Assembly: GCA_902728285.1 (NCBI GenBank)
Contig: CACVBU010000702.1
Span: 569,499-633,498 of the forward strand
Length of the DNA: 64,000 bases
Source of the DNA: Clytia hemisphaerica
Taxonomy: Eukaryota; Cnidaria; Hydrozoa; Leptothecata; Clytiidae
Direction: 5' to 3'
The notes under the pieces were generated by a model that had not been told where the DNA came from, did no database searches, and worked only from the letters and a program-made list of their open reading frames with translations. How positions within the stretch are numbered: position 1 is the first letter of the stretch; the number at the start of each line of letters is the position of its first letter. This document shows positions 11,875-23,129 of this stretch, in pieces. A program made the position numbers and the translations under genes.

Positions 11875-13740
11875 TCATCATCATCATCCTTCGACCGTTA
11901 GGTCGGAAATACCGAGTATCTCTCTCTCCACAGCTCACGGTCTGACATAACTGTTTTCAGTTCTTCTAACTCGAGCCCAGTTTCCCGCCTCAAATTGTCG
12001 AGAAAAGTTCGCTTCCTTGAGTGTCTAGGACCAGTAGGGCACCACGATAAGATATCAGAAATGATTCCAGATTTTGCTCTAAAACAATGGCCGGAGAAAG
12101 TTAGCCTCCTGGAAAAAGAACAGAAGAGATTCTAGGGAGACCCTGGTAGATTTGGGCGAGGTTGGGGTGATCTCTCCAAACAAGATTTTGAACCCTTTTT
12201 AGGAGATTGGTATAACACCCATCAAGACTTTTCTCCATAGATTTTGTCATGGTCCAGGTTTCAGAGCCATAAAGGAGAATGGGCTCCACAAGACACTTGA
12301 AAATTTTCAGCTTGAGGTTATTGTCAAGATCAGATTGCCAGATTTTGTTGAGCTTATTACAAGCTTTCCACGCAAGTGCTTTCCTGGTTTTAAATTCGCT
12401 ATCAGAACTGTTGATAAGAGAGCCTAGGTAGTTGAAATCGATGACTTTTTTAATTTCAACACCTTTCAAAGAAAACAAAGGGAGAAAGTTTTCAGAGGAG
12501 CAAAGATATTCTGTTTTTTTCTCGTTACAGTAAAGACCGACCTGACTTGCTGCAGTTTCTAAAGAATGGAGTAGAATTTCGAGATTTTGAATACTTTCTG
12601 CAACAAGTGCGAGGTCATCAGCAAAATCTAGATCTGTCACAAACAAGCCAGGGTCACGTGTGCCCTGGGGCGTTTTAATTTGAATGCCCTTTTTGTTAAA
12701 AGTATCAACAGAAATTCTTAAAACATAATTCGTTGTATAAAAAGAAAAGGAGCAAGAGTGTCTCCTTGAAGAACTCCTGCTTGAATATTAAAAATATATG
12801 TATCCCCATCAGGTGATACAACCTTTGCTTTGGAGGAAGTATACAATGCTTGAATAGCATTTATAATTTTCTCAGGGATACCATAGAGACCTAGAATTTG
12901 AAACATTTTTTCTGGACTGATCGAGTGAAAGGCCTTTTTGAAATCAACCAAACATATAAAAGCATGTTTATTGAGTTTCCTCATTTCTTCCAGAATTCGT
13001 CTGATTGATAAAATTTGAGAGTGTGCTCCTGCCCTTCCGGAAACCATTTTGGTTTCTCCTAAGGAGGGGGTCAAGAATAGGAACAATGCGGTTAAATAAA
13101 AGTTTGTTATAAATTTTTGCGGCAATTGGCATCAAGGTGATACCTCTCTAGTTTGAGGCTAAGGTCAGATCACCTTAACCATGCAGAAGGTGGCACAAAA
13201 TCGTTAAATGTATGGGTACAAAACTCTAGAAGGAGGTCAAGAAAAAACTAGGGTCTTTTTATAAAACTGTGGGTATATTGTCTAGACCGGAAGATTTATT
13301 GATAGAATGTTCAGTAAAAAATCCGGTACCTTTCTAAAGAGGTCGTCGTCATCGCTAAGATCGATCACTTTGGAAGTCTTGATAGGCTCGATTTCTTCGT
13401 TTGACTAGGTATTACTTTCAAAGATAAGTTGCCTTCGTTTTTGCTTCGGTTCAGGTTCTTCAGACGAAGGTTCAGGCGTACAGGAGAGGCGGCAGGATTG
13501 TTGTGATGAGCAGATTTATCGTAATCGGTTCCTACTTAATTGGTACCAAAACCTCTAGAGTTCCTTCTTCCAAAGTTACAGGCATCGGTTGAGACAGAAA
13601 TTCGGGTTTTAAAAAGCCTGGTTGATACATCTCTGCTCCAGTAAAATCAATATCGCAAGTGTCAGTATACAAATTCACGTACCAAATCAAATGTTCTGTC
13701 AATAAAGTAGTAAAATCAATTAAGAATTTCTAGTGACCTG
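11875..13740 (-). pseudogene. Degenerate non-LTR retrotransposon (LINE) reverse transcriptase
   Basis: Read on the minus strand, the order is that of a LINE ORF2. An N-terminal RT motif NKSSGLDNIPT lies near 13.3 kb and FICLVDFKKAF (motif A) near 12.95 kb. AGVLQGDTLAPF (motif B) follows near 12.77 kb, then LDFADDLALV (the [YF]xDD catalytic box) near 12.63 kb, and YGSETWTMTKS. In a shifted frame comes a C-terminal tail ending in MSDRELWREI. The final stop lies in a GAT/ATG microsatellite at ~11875-11887, the usual 3' tail of such elements. At least three frameshifts and several stops break the frame, so the copy is dead. The 5' end is uncertain: an open stretch at 13.53-13.74 kb and an acidic VIDLSDDDD segment at ~13.36 kb may belong to it. 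No endonuclease domain was found. Confidence 0.85.
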
Positions 13741-13856
13741 AAATCAGATCGCTATTATTTTCTGTTATCCACCCTGAAGCTGTAATGGGGTGGGGTAGTC
13801 TGATGAAAAAATTTTCTCAATTTCACGAGGACACACACGCACTTCGTTATAAATCG

Positions 13857-13888
13857 CTATAAAAGTTCTACAAATTCAATTTGATAAA
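13857..13888 (-). CDS. Possible terminal exon of the unrecognised minus-strand gene
   Basis: An acceptor (…gtttcgtgccag on the minus strand) just above 13888 starts with the two bases needed to finish the codon left open by the exon at 14057-14212. It then reads YQIEFVELL and a TAG at 13857-13859. The phase is right and the acceptor is reasonable. A ten-codon exon can arise by chance, so the true 3' end could lie elsewhere, for example beyond the LINE. Confidence 0.35.
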
Positions 13889-14056
13889 CTGGCACGAAAC
13901 AAGATTCATCTTAAAAATTGATTATTTTTCTCAGATGGTTAAATTTCAAGCACCTTCAGAGGTTAACCATGCGTGGATGAAAAATAGGACCAACTGTTAT
14001 CAGGTTACAATTCAGCTATGTTACAAAAGTGATTTAAACATGATAATATTACTTAC

Positions 14057-14212
14057 CATTATAGAAACAGACGCAAGCTTTAAGCTCATCTTTTCCAAGG
14101 TCCATTTTGACCAGTCGAATACTGCTGTCACAATAACCACAGGTTAACATGAGATGACCGTCGGAACGTAAACGCAAAGAGCTACGAAAAAAATTCATGA
14201 ATACGTTAAAAC
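14057..14212 (-). CDS. Internal coding exon, unrecognised minus-strand gene
   Basis: The minus strand has a strong acceptor (tattttgtttcag) above 14212 and a consensus donor (ATG|gtaagt) below 14057. One frame is open for all 156 bases; it begins with two bases of a split codon and ends with one. The peptide contains FFRSSLRLRSDGHLMLTCGY, then CDSSIRLVKMDLGKDELK and ACVCFYN. The segment DGHLMLTCGYCDSSIRLVKM resembles a WD40 blade of the BEACH-protein type, while the CGYC…CVC pattern could instead bind zinc. I cannot decide between these. It joins in phase to the exon at 14302-14405 through an 89-bp intron. Confidence 0.7.
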
Positions 14213-14301
14213 CTGAAACAAAATATACGTAAGTAAATTTTGGAAATTTTGGATCTCAAAAGTTGACTCTCTAGTCATTGGAATCTCTAAACAGCACTCA
14301 C

Positions 14302-14405
14302 CTCTGACTTGCATATCCTCATAAAAAGAGGGCATTGTTATCTCGAAATGACCCAAAAAGCCTTGGATGAAGGATATTAATGTTTTACCTTCGTATGAAT
14401 AATGG
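14302..14405 (-). CDS. Internal coding exon, unrecognised minus-strand gene
   Basis: On the minus strand, acceptor 'aatgttttcag' precedes 14405 and donor AGAG|gtgagt follows 14302. The 104 bases are open in one frame: one base completing a codon, 34 codons, then one base. The peptide includes HYSYEGKTLISFIQGFLGHF and EITMPSFYEDMQVRG. The trailing G joins GT of the next exon (14212) to give glycine, and the leading C joins AG of the exon at 18823-18923 to give serine. The large upstream intron (14406-18822) holds at least two inserted elements. The family is not recognised. Confidence 0.7.
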
Positions 14406-14489
14406 CTGAAAACATTTAATGCTTACTCAGTATTTTTGCCATGTTGCTTGTATTTGAAGACTAAATCGATCCAAGAGTGAAGGTTCTAA

Positions 14490-14567
14490 AAATATTGAGA
14501 AAAAAATACCAAGCCAATCGCGAAAAATGCTCATTTTCCCTAAAAATAACAGAAAGAATCCCCAAAT
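14490..14567. repeat. Left half of a repeat split by the 14568-15686 element
   Basis: This segment (aataccaagccaatcgcg…ccccaaat) continues at 15687 (…aaataagaaagtctg…ttagagaacctta). An unbroken paralogue lies at ~16450-16605. Comparing the two shows exactly where the 1.1-kb element entered. Confidence 0.75.
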
Positions 14568-15686
14568 CAGGGGGGGGGGGGTCGGTACTAAGTTGTGGGG
14601 GCCAGTGCCGGGTGGTGGTCTGATAAGGTAAGTAAAAAACAACTTAGTACATGGTACTAAGGGGTGGTCCTAAATGAAAAAAACATTTTTGCAACTTTGT
14701 ATCAAGGGACTAAATGGTGGTCTCAATACCAAATATGAGGCATCAAGTTAGTATCTGGTACTCAAAATCCTGCAAAATCACAAAAAATGTTCTTTCACTT
14801 TTTCTTGATTTATCCAAATTTTTGAGAAAATGCAAGAAATTTATTAAACTTTTGTTTTTTGTTTTCCCCTGGGTCTTTATCATTACATGTTTTAAAATGA
14901 AAGCTAACTTTTTTTGTGTTGTCCTTTTTGCCCCTGATGAAATTTGAAACTTCCAGCAGGGCCAGAAGAGATTTTAATTTAATTAGTATACTTTATAAGT
15001 TCTTGGGATTTTCTTGGGATGGTTGTTCCATTTTTATTTTTGGATGTGCAGTTTTAAAACTATTTTTAGCTTTTCTCCTAGCTATTTTTATTTCTCATTT
15101 TTTGAGACTAGTTTATTGTATTTCTTTGACAAGCTTGTTATAAATTTGTTTATATTTGAAACTTTTTCTTTTCATAAAAAAAATAGGACCCGGAGCAAAA
15201 AGTACCGTCTTTTTCGTGCTCCGAAACACCGGAAGATTCTGGAGCACGATTTTCCGCGATTGGTCGACACCGGAATTCCGGTACTGTGTTAAGAATCACT
15301 TGCTCTGAAAGCACCGGAAGAGCTCCGGAACTTTCCAGAGAGAAAAATTCTCCGGAAAACTCTAGAAGTTTCCGGAGCGCCGGGAGGGTCCTAAAAAAAT
15401 TGGCTTTAAAATGATATTTGTCTTGACCTAACTTGATAGGAATTTTAAAGGGTGGTATACCTATTTTGAGGGAAAAATCAACTTAGTAAAGTGTACTCAA
15501 CGGTGGTGTGTCATTTCTCAATGGTGACATCAAGATTGTAACGGGTACTTACTACTAATTTTAAGGGGTAAATTCAACTTAGTACCAGGGTACTAAGTGG
15601 TGGTGGTCTTAGAAAAATTTCAAAAAACAAGAAAGTACAACTTTTCGGCACTGGTCCAGTACCACAACTTGGTACCCCCCCCCCTG
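14568..15686. mobile_element. 1,119-bp non-autonomous DNA transposon, hAT/P-like
   Basis: The element starts CAGGGGGGGG…TACTAAGTTGTGG and ends with the inverse (…CCACAACTTGGTACCCCC…CCCCTG), giving terminal inverted repeats of about 40 bp down to 'cagtgccg'. An exact 7-bp target duplication CCCAAAT lies at 14561-14567 and 15687-15693. CAGGGG termini with a 7-8-bp duplication are typical of hAT elements (8 bp); P-type elements are an alternative. The interior carries repeated 'ctaag(t/g)ggtggt' words and accgga-rich palindromes but no transposase frame. It sits in the large intron of the minus-strand gene. Confidence 0.85.
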
Positions 15687-15776
15687 CCCAAATAAGAAAG
15701 TCTGACTTTTACGGCCAAACCGAATTTACCGGAGGAAACAGATTCAGCAACTTTTTAGAGAACCTTATCCTATATA

Positions 15777-16281
15777 CCGGGTGACCCAGGAAAAAGTTCA
15801 GACGTTTCCCGACATCTTGAGGCCGAAAAAATCACTTTTCCGAAAGTGTAAAAAACACGTAAAAAAGAGGTATTAAATTTATGCAATCAATTAGAAAACC
15901 ACTTACAATTTGACTTATTTAACGAGTTTAATGACATTAATAATTAATAAAAACACCTTTAAAAGTAATTTTTGTTTAACACAAGACTTGTTTTTATAAA
16001 AATTGGCGCTTTTGTAGATTTTTCAGATTTTTTTCAAAAACTGATATCAAAAACGTCTAAAAATACCAAATTTTTTTACGTGTTTTTTACACTTTCCGAA
16101 AAGTGAATTTTGACTTTAAAAGCTCATAAGTAGAGAACAAATTGGTCAAATTTAAAAAGTGATAGCTCAAATTTTAAGTTAGGATATCTTCTTTCTAAAT
16201 ATCTAAACTCCAAGCACTTTGGGACATTTGTTCGGCCTCAAGACGTCGAGAAACGTCTGAACTTTTTCGTGGGTCACCCGG
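15777..16281. mobile_element. 505-bp MITE with GGGTGACCC inverted ends, TA target
   Basis: The left end reads CCGGGTGACCCAGGAAAAAG and continues to 'ttcagacgtttcccgac'. The right end is its inverse (…gtctgaactttttcgtgggtcacccgg). TA flanks both sides (15775-15776, 16282-16283). Inside is a second inverted pair, 'ttttacactttccgaaa(a)gtga' against its complement. No coding capacity is present. Confidence 0.75.
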
Positions 16282-16439
16282 TAATTTTGCCAAAAATCAG
16301 AAAAAACTAAATGTAGCAATTTCACACAAGGTACAAAAGCCTCATTTAAAGGCAATTTTGGCCCAAATTCGCCCAAAGAATGATTTTTTCGAAAATTGGG
16401 CTCCATCAGATTGTAAACATTATCATTTTACATCATTGT

Positions 16440-16610
16440 ATAAAAAATCAGTAAAAAATACCAAGCCAATCACGAGAAATGCTCAGTTTCCCTAAAAACG
16501 ACAAAAGGGAATTTCCCCGAATAAGAAAAACCGATTTTTGCGGCGAAAAATAATTTTCCGGAAAAACAGTTTCAGCCTCTTTTTAGAGAACCTTACAGCG
16601 CCTAACCCCG
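16440..16610. repeat. Intact paralogue of the repeat split at 14568
   Basis: It reads 'aataccaagccaatcacgag…ccccgaataagaaaaacc…tttttagagaaccttac'. It matches the two halves at 14490-14567 and 15687-15765 without the insertion, so it acts as an empty-site reference. Confidence 0.7.
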
Positions 16611-16834
16611 AGAATGTAGGTTTCTCATTTATTAGCATAATAGCCTTAAAGATAGTTTAAATGTAATTTTATAATCTGATAATCGCTTTTATTATTATAA
16701 TTGGTTAATCAGCGCAATAAAATAGTCAAAAAAGTGAGACAGGGGTATCTAATGAGTAAAAAAATTCTGATAAAAACTTGCAAAGTACGAGTGCGATAGC
16801 TACGCCTAAACAAAAGTGAATCTTGGATATGATA

Positions 16835-16916
16835 CGCGCTTTTTTTATATAAGAATACACTTCATAAGAATATCCATGATGAACTGGATTTACATCATTC
16901 TTATAAAAAAAGCGTG
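16835..16916. mobile_element. 82-bp MITE, 'TTTTTTATAAG' family, GAAT-type copy
   Basis: The ends are CGCGCTTTTTTTATATAAGA and, inverted, CACGCTTTTTTTATAAGAAT. TA flanks both sides (16833-16834, 16917-16918). The word ATAAGAAT occurs three times in 82 bp. The central sequence (ccatgatgaactggatttacat) is shared, inverted, with the element at 47998-48247. Confidence 0.8.
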
Positions 16917-16918
16917 TA

Positions 16919-18822
16919 ACTCAGATAAAGATGAAATGAAAAATGGTAATCGCAAAATTAAAGGAATATCAAACCTCTCCACGAATCAGATTTGGAACCA
17001 CTCGGATTCAAATTTTTGACCTACTTGGCAAAATTCCTAACTACGCGAATGACGTTCTTTTTTCATCATGCCTGAAAACTGCTTCAAAAGTTAGAGCCTT
17101 GTTTTCGTGAAAATTTTTTCAAATTACAGAGGTCTCCGTACGGGATTTTTTTTATCAAACAGACAATGCGCATAGAGTGTACTACGGAGCTACAAACGTG
17201 AGATACACTCTGGAGTAGCTGAAACGCCAAGGGGATAATCAGAGAGAGGCAGAATAGCCTAAGAATCTCCTGCAAAGACCGGAAAAATCGTTCGAGTTTA
17301 TGAAAAATCGACTTTAGTTTAAAGTAATAATGGAAAAGAGCGTGAAATAGAACCGACTGTTTCATAGTGATCTTCGGCTCTTCCAATGATTTCTGAGAAA
17401 TTCCAGATAATAGAATAATTAGTTCAATTGAAAATCAAAAACTGCGGCTCAACTTCACAGAAATTTGCTCAATATTCCAGCGCGCTAAAGTTTCAAAATT
17501 TCGGATGGTGCTGCGCTAAGATGCTGCGATAAAGTCAAGCTGGCAAGTCAAAACAAAACAAAGTTCTGACCCGAAAGAAAAAATTAATTATTACAGGGCT
17601 AGCCTTGCTTGTTCCTCAAAATATTCGGAGGTTTGCATTTTCCGGGGTATGTCAACTTCAACCTCAAATGGATAAATTTTTGTTGCGTGGATGTAATTTA
17701 ACGAATGACCAAAATACGATTTTTGATTTAATTTGGCGAATTGGAAATTGGAGAAGAAATATTCATGAAAAAATGCATGAAATCAACGCAAAAGCGATCA
17801 TTTTCATAAAATCTTCTTATTGCTAAATTTTGGCGAACGACCGACGATAAAAATTTCAGCAGGGATTTAATTTTCCGAAATTTGCCAAATTTAATTTCCG
17901 CCAAAATTATAATGTTTATGTTTGAAAAAAGAAAGATATATAAAACGAAAAATCCAATGAAAATAAGCAAAAGCGTCGATTTCCAGCATATTTCGGTCAT
18001 TTTGTTCTAAAATCGGGTTCCGTCACATTTTGGGCATTACTATTTTGCACTTTTGTGCTAAAATCAGAAAAACTAATGAGCTAATCTCGACAGACGAACG
18101 GACAAAGGTTAATTTATAGAACCTCCAGGTAGGTCCAAAAAACTTAACAATGTTCGTAAAAGTTTTAATGGGTTCTTCCGGAAAATATGAATATAACGTG
18201 AATGAACTTTCTGGGCAGTAAAATCATCATTTTTTTTACTTGTCGGGGGAGGGGAGTATTCCCTATTGCCGTGGCGTTAAATATCATAATGCTCTCATCG
18301 TGTACAATTTTGTTCGTAGATCTAGAACAGCTTAACGAAGGACGTAGATAAAAACATTCAGAGTAGGGTTATGAGAAAATCGGGATGGAACCAAACCTAT
18401 AGGATCTTTAAAATCTAGAAATATTGGGTAAGAGCCGGTAAAGATATGAGACGCGTTAAGAAACTTAATGCTATTGAACAAGGAAAACTGAATTTTCTAA
18501 ACCTTGTATTAAGAGAGTACCGTCGTTTTGCATAAGATTCCGCTTCCCGCACTAAGATTCCATTGCCACTTTTCTAGCAGAAAAAGACCAGAACTATGGG
18601 TAGTTACGAAAAGAGCTTCGAAAAGTAAGGCAGTTTCGTAAGTAAACGACAGATTTTCCGTATCTTTAGGAAAAAAACTATTTCCATTCTTATGCAGGTT
18701 ATCCCGGAAAAAAATAGCGGAAATATCCCGGAAAGGTCAATAGAATCTTAGTGTGGGAGGTGAAACGACGGTATAGTTTTGACAAGAATTTTTTTTGTAA
18801 AGAAATGGTTGCGATTTCCTAC
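16919..18822. other. Intronic, no supported exon; short fragment of the 'gtccgtctgtta' repeat
   Basis: If the exon chain of the minus-strand gene is right, this is its large intron. A fragment at ~18085-18140 (ctcgacagacgaacggac…cctccaggtaggtcc) is the inverse of repeats near 56.35 and 59.92 kb. A 49-bp plus-strand exon look-alike lies at 17600-17648 (acceptor ttattacag, donor gtatgt) without partners. Confidence 0.3.
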
Positions 18823-18923
18823 CTTGTTTCATCTTCACTACGTTGGAGAGCTAACCGAAGTTTCAGGATGTCTTGTTGTTGCGTGGTAACCAGATCGTCA
18901 TTCTTCTCACGAAGTGAATCCAT
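18823..18923 (-). CDS. Coiled-coil exon, unrecognised minus-strand gene
   Basis: On the minus strand an acceptor (tttctttcgacag) precedes ATG at 18923-18921 and a donor (ACAAG|gtagga) follows 18823. The 101 bases are open: MDSLREKNDDLVTTQQQDIL, then KLRLALQRSEDET, ending two bases into a codon. The peptide is charged with hydrophobic residues at heptad-like spacing, as in coiled coils. The open phase matches the one-base start of the exon at 14302-14405. The ATG could be the true start with a 5' UTR exon upstream, or an internal methionine. No earlier exon could be fixed: a candidate near 19150-19180 has good sites but the wrong phase. Confidence 0.65.
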
Positions 18924-20695
18924 CTGTCGAAAGAAAGAGTAAAAGATTTCAATTCATTTCCAGCGATCAATTTAGTTGCCAAGTGGGTCAGACAGATCAT
19001 GGTGTCTTTAAGGGTGTTCTCGAAAGAAAAAAACAGCTGACCCCTTTGCAACACCTCCCTCAAAAAAGAAAATCGAAAATCTGAATAAATTAAAATTTGC
19101 CAGCTAACTCGGTTTTAACGAGTCCCGTCCATGAAAACTTCGCCCAGGAGTTATCCTCCCCTGCACCTACCGCACAAGATTTACTTCATACAAATGGTGA
19201 TCTAAGAATTGAGAAAGTATCTTAATTGGGAAACATATTTTCAAAAATCAAAAATGGCAAAAATCAAGCTTTGTTTTGTCATGATCGAAATTCTAAACAG
19301 GACAGTTTCATCCTTACACGTTTTTTACAAGTTTAACGCTTATAAGCACAAGCCACAAATCTTGGAGAAACTTAAGGATTGCCTAAGCTTACAAAATTGC
19401 AAAAACATGCATAATATGTAAATAAATTGCACGCCATTGAAGCATGGACTAGGCTCAAATGAGGCTCACAAAAGCAGCACCAGGTTTTAATTGACATTCG
19501 ATTCAATTCGGATGTATCAATATTAAAACTTTAATGTAATATTGGAATCCTAATAAAGCTGAAATTTCAATTATTTAGGCCATTTTTCATTCCCAAAATT
19601 TTTAATCTTTGATTTTTACAAAGCCTTAATTATTGTTTAAAGAAATTCTGGGCCAAAAGGTTCGTATGTGCTATAGAGGTCGCATCAAATCCAGATCACT
19701 TTTTTCGCAAATTTTGTCAAAAAGTTTTCAAAAAAAAAATCCGCTGCGCTGCCAAAATATTCCATTTTAGAAGCCAAACGAAAAAATCCGGTTGGTAAAG
19801 CAAGGATAGTAAACCAATGATGGAGTAATATTGCCCGAAGAACTTTTTATGAACTTTTAACAGAAAAGTAAAGTAAATTGTAGAAAGAAAAAAAAACTTT
19901 TGGTTGTATGGCGTGTGAGTTGTTATTTTCAATATAATGTATTTTTTTTTATATTAATATTTAGCATAATTTATTTTTACATAGTATTATCTTATAGCAT
20001 GTACGTATGAATACGACGAATGTCAAAGACCTGGTAATGAGACCTGTAAAAAAAAAACTGTTAAATGAGCGTAATCTAGGCCTTTTGACGCATCTGCTAG
20101 GGCTTTGCCGCCTATTCTAGTAGCACCTGTTTGATGTTTTATTTTGGCAGATTCGAAAGTTTTGCGCGCATGTTTGACAAGATTGTCCTCGTGAAGAATT
20201 TTACTTTTCCATTTTTGTTTTTTCGGAAGATAAGAGAGACAGTTTGCTTTTATCAGATTTGATTATTTTGTTTCGACATCGTCGTTTGGTTTGGTTTGAA
20301 GAGAATATCAATCCTATTTTTGACCTCAATGGCATAGACTGATTGCAATTCTGAGTCCCCAAGAACCTGGGTCCCAGTGGCGTATTTAGGAATTTTGCCA
20401 AGTAGGTCAAACAAATTATGCCAGATTATGCAAGTTTTATGAGAAATTTTTTATTACTCGTTAGATATCCCTGTCTCACATTTTAACTACCTTTTTAATT
20501 TCGCTTAGTGAAAGTATTACGATAGCCTTTCTGCGGCGGCGGGGGAGAATTTTTTTGGGGCGAAGATTATGGCGTTGGCGTTTGACCCGGGCGTTCTCTG
20601 GTTAGTTGGTTCAGTATATTATGGAGATAATCATAAGTCGCGTTTTTTTTTGCTCGAATATTAATTCCACAAATTTAAGCATATAACTGATTGTT
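18924..20695. other. No supported gene
   Basis: The sequence is AT-rich. A 32-bp minus-strand exon look-alike lies near 19172-19203 (acceptor caattcttag, donor gtaggt) and could be a 5' untranslated exon of the gene at 18.9 kb. Nothing else stands out apart from short frames without splice partners. Confidence 0.25.
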
Positions 20696-20699
20696 TTTT

Positions 20700-22350
20700 T
20701 ATTTATTTTCTTATAAGCATATACTTTATAAGAATCAACTCAATAACTCTTGATAGACGGTGATATACCTTTCGGTAATTATATCTTACAAAGTAAACAA
20801 GGGACAGCAAACAATATGAGCATATTTGTTTTTCTTATAAGCATATACTTTATAAGAATCAACTCAATAACTCATGATAGACGGTGATATATCTTTCGGT
20901 AATTAGTTCTTACAAAGTAAACAAGGGATGGCGAACAATATGAGCATATTTATTTTTCTTATAAGCATATACTTTATAAGAATCAACTCAATAACTCTTG
21001 ATAGACGGTGATACACCTTTCGATAATTAGTTCTTACAAAGTAAACAAGGGACAGCAAACAATATGAGCATAATTATTTTTCTTATAAGCATATACTTTA
21101 TAAGAATCAACTCAATAACTCACGATAGACGGTGATATATCTTTCGGTAATTAGTTCTTACAAAGTAAACAAGGGATGGCGAACAATATGAGCATATTTA
21201 TTTTTCTTATAAGCATATACTTTATAAGAATCAACTCAATAACTCTTGATAGACGGTGATATATCTTTCGGTAATTAGTTCTTACAAAGTAAACAAGGGA
21301 CAGCAAACAATATGAGGATATTTATTTTTCTTATAAGCATATACTTTATAAGAATCAACTCAATAACTCACGATAGACGGTGATATATCTTTCGGTAATT
21401 AGTTCTTACAAAGTAAACAAGGGATGGCGAACAATATGAGCATATTTGTTTTTTCTTATAAGCATATACTTTATAAGAATCAACTCAATAACTCATGATA
21501 GACGGTGATATATCTTTCGGTAATAGTTCTTACAAAGTAAACAAGGGATGGCGAACAATATGAGCATATTTATTTTCTTATAAGCATATACTTTATAAGA
21601 ATCAACTCAATAACTCTTGATAGACGGTGATATACCTTTCGGTAATTAGTTCTTACAAAGTAAACAAGGGACAGCAAACAATATGAGCATATTTATTTTT
21701 CTTATAAGCATATACTTTATAAGAATCAACTCAATAACTCACGATAGACGGTGATATATCTTTCGGTAATTAGTTCTTACAAAGTAAACAAGGGATGGCG
21801 AACAATATGAGCATATTTATTTTTCTTATAAGCATATACTTTATAAGAATCAACTCAATAACTCATGATAGACGGTGATATATCTTTCGGTAATTAGTTC
21901 TTACAAAGTAAACAAGGGACAGCAAACAATATGAGCATATTTATTTTTCTTATAAGCATATACTTTATAAGAATCAACTCAATAACTCACGATAGACGGT
22001 GATATATCTTTCGGTAATTAGTTCTTACAAAGTAAACAAGGGATGGCGCGCAATATGAGCATATTTATTTTTCTTATAAGCATATACTTTATAGAATCAA
22101 CTCGCAATAACTCTTGATTGACGGTGATATACCTTTCGGTAATTAATTCTTACAAAGTAAACAAGGGATGGCGTAAAGTATGAGTATTTTTACTTTTCTT
22201 GTAAGCATATACTTTATAAGAATCAAATAAATAACTCTTGATAGACGGTGAGATACCTTTCGGTAATTAGTTCTTACAAAGTAAACAAGGAACGGCGCAC
22301 AATGTGAGCATATTTATTTCTTATAAGCATATACTTTGTAAGAGTTCTTA
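20700..22350. repeat. Satellite array of 13 x 124-bp units carrying 'TATAAG' palindromes
   Basis: Units start cttataagcatatacttta at 20710, 20834, 20958, 21082 and so on, a steady 124-bp period. Each holds the inverted repeat ttcttataa…tttataagaa and the words 'gatagacggtgatat', 'ctttcggtaatta' and 'caaagtaaacaaggga'. Two variants (…gggacagcaaac and …gggatggcgaac) alternate for much of the array, giving a ~248-bp dimer. The last two units are more diverged. The ATAAGCATA word links it to the MITE family described at 51249-51724. Confidence 0.95.
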
Positions 22351-22565
22351 AAAATTAAACAGCAATTGTTCTTAAATTGGTCTTATTTTTTTAGTGATTT
22401 TAAGTCTCCTTGTTCTTGTAAAATTGTTTCATCAAGGCTCGATGTAAAGTAGATTTCAGATTAGCTTTAATCTCTACTTCTTCTTTTTCCCATGCAGTTC
22501 AAATTCTAGGCGAAATTTTCGACTTCAAGTCGTCTTGTTTTCGTTTGAGGTACGAATTAGAAAAT
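22351..22565. other. Spacer with a minus-strand coding-like stretch
   Basis: On the minus strand, about 31 codons ending at TAA near 22399 (AWEKEEVEIKANLKSTLHRA…) are open and charged like a coiled coil. There is no acceptor in frame, and an upstream TGA closes it. It may be a relic cut by the neighbouring repeat. Confidence 0.2.
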
Positions 22566-23129
22566 AACCATAAAACTCTGTAACTTGAAAATGAAACTTT
22601 CAAACACACAGCCATTGGAATTCAAAAGAGAATACTAAAATTACAACATTACAGTGCAAATTTGAAAACGATCTGAGTAGTTTTTGTGGTGTTATGTCAT
22701 ATGGGTATGGCTGAAAATGATCCTGTTTTGTATTCATCACTGTTAACTGGCTGGCGACCGTTCCTTTTGATTTTTCAAACCCGACACAGATTTTTTACAA
22801 ACATATCACTATGAGAATTCAATAAAGGATACTAAAACACAATTCCTGTGTAAATTTGAACAAGATTGGAGAAATTTTCACAGTGTTATGGCTGAAAATG
22901 ATCGTTTTTGGACTTTGTCGTAATTTCATCGCGGCTGGCGACCATTCCTTTTGATTTTTCAAACGCGACAACAGATTTTTTTAAACATGACATATCAGAT
23001 GAGAATTCAGTAAAGGATACTAAAACACAATTCCTGGGTAAATTTGAACAAGATTGGAAAAATTTTCACAGTGTTATGGCGGAAAATGATCGTGTTTGGA
23101 CTTTGTCGTAATTTCATCGCGGCTGGCGA
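22566..23129. repeat. Dispersed repeat R1, copy B
   Basis: It starts 'ccataaaactctgtaa' like copy A and contains two and a half ~185-bp units (ctggcgaccgttccttttga …). It stops inside a unit at 'ggctggcgat', where an unrelated repeat begins. Confidence 0.75.

Noticed and set aside
17600-17648. Plus-strand exon look-alike (LALLVPQNIRRFAFSG)
   Set aside because: Good splice sites but no partner exon in phase, and it lies within the intron of an opposite-strand gene.
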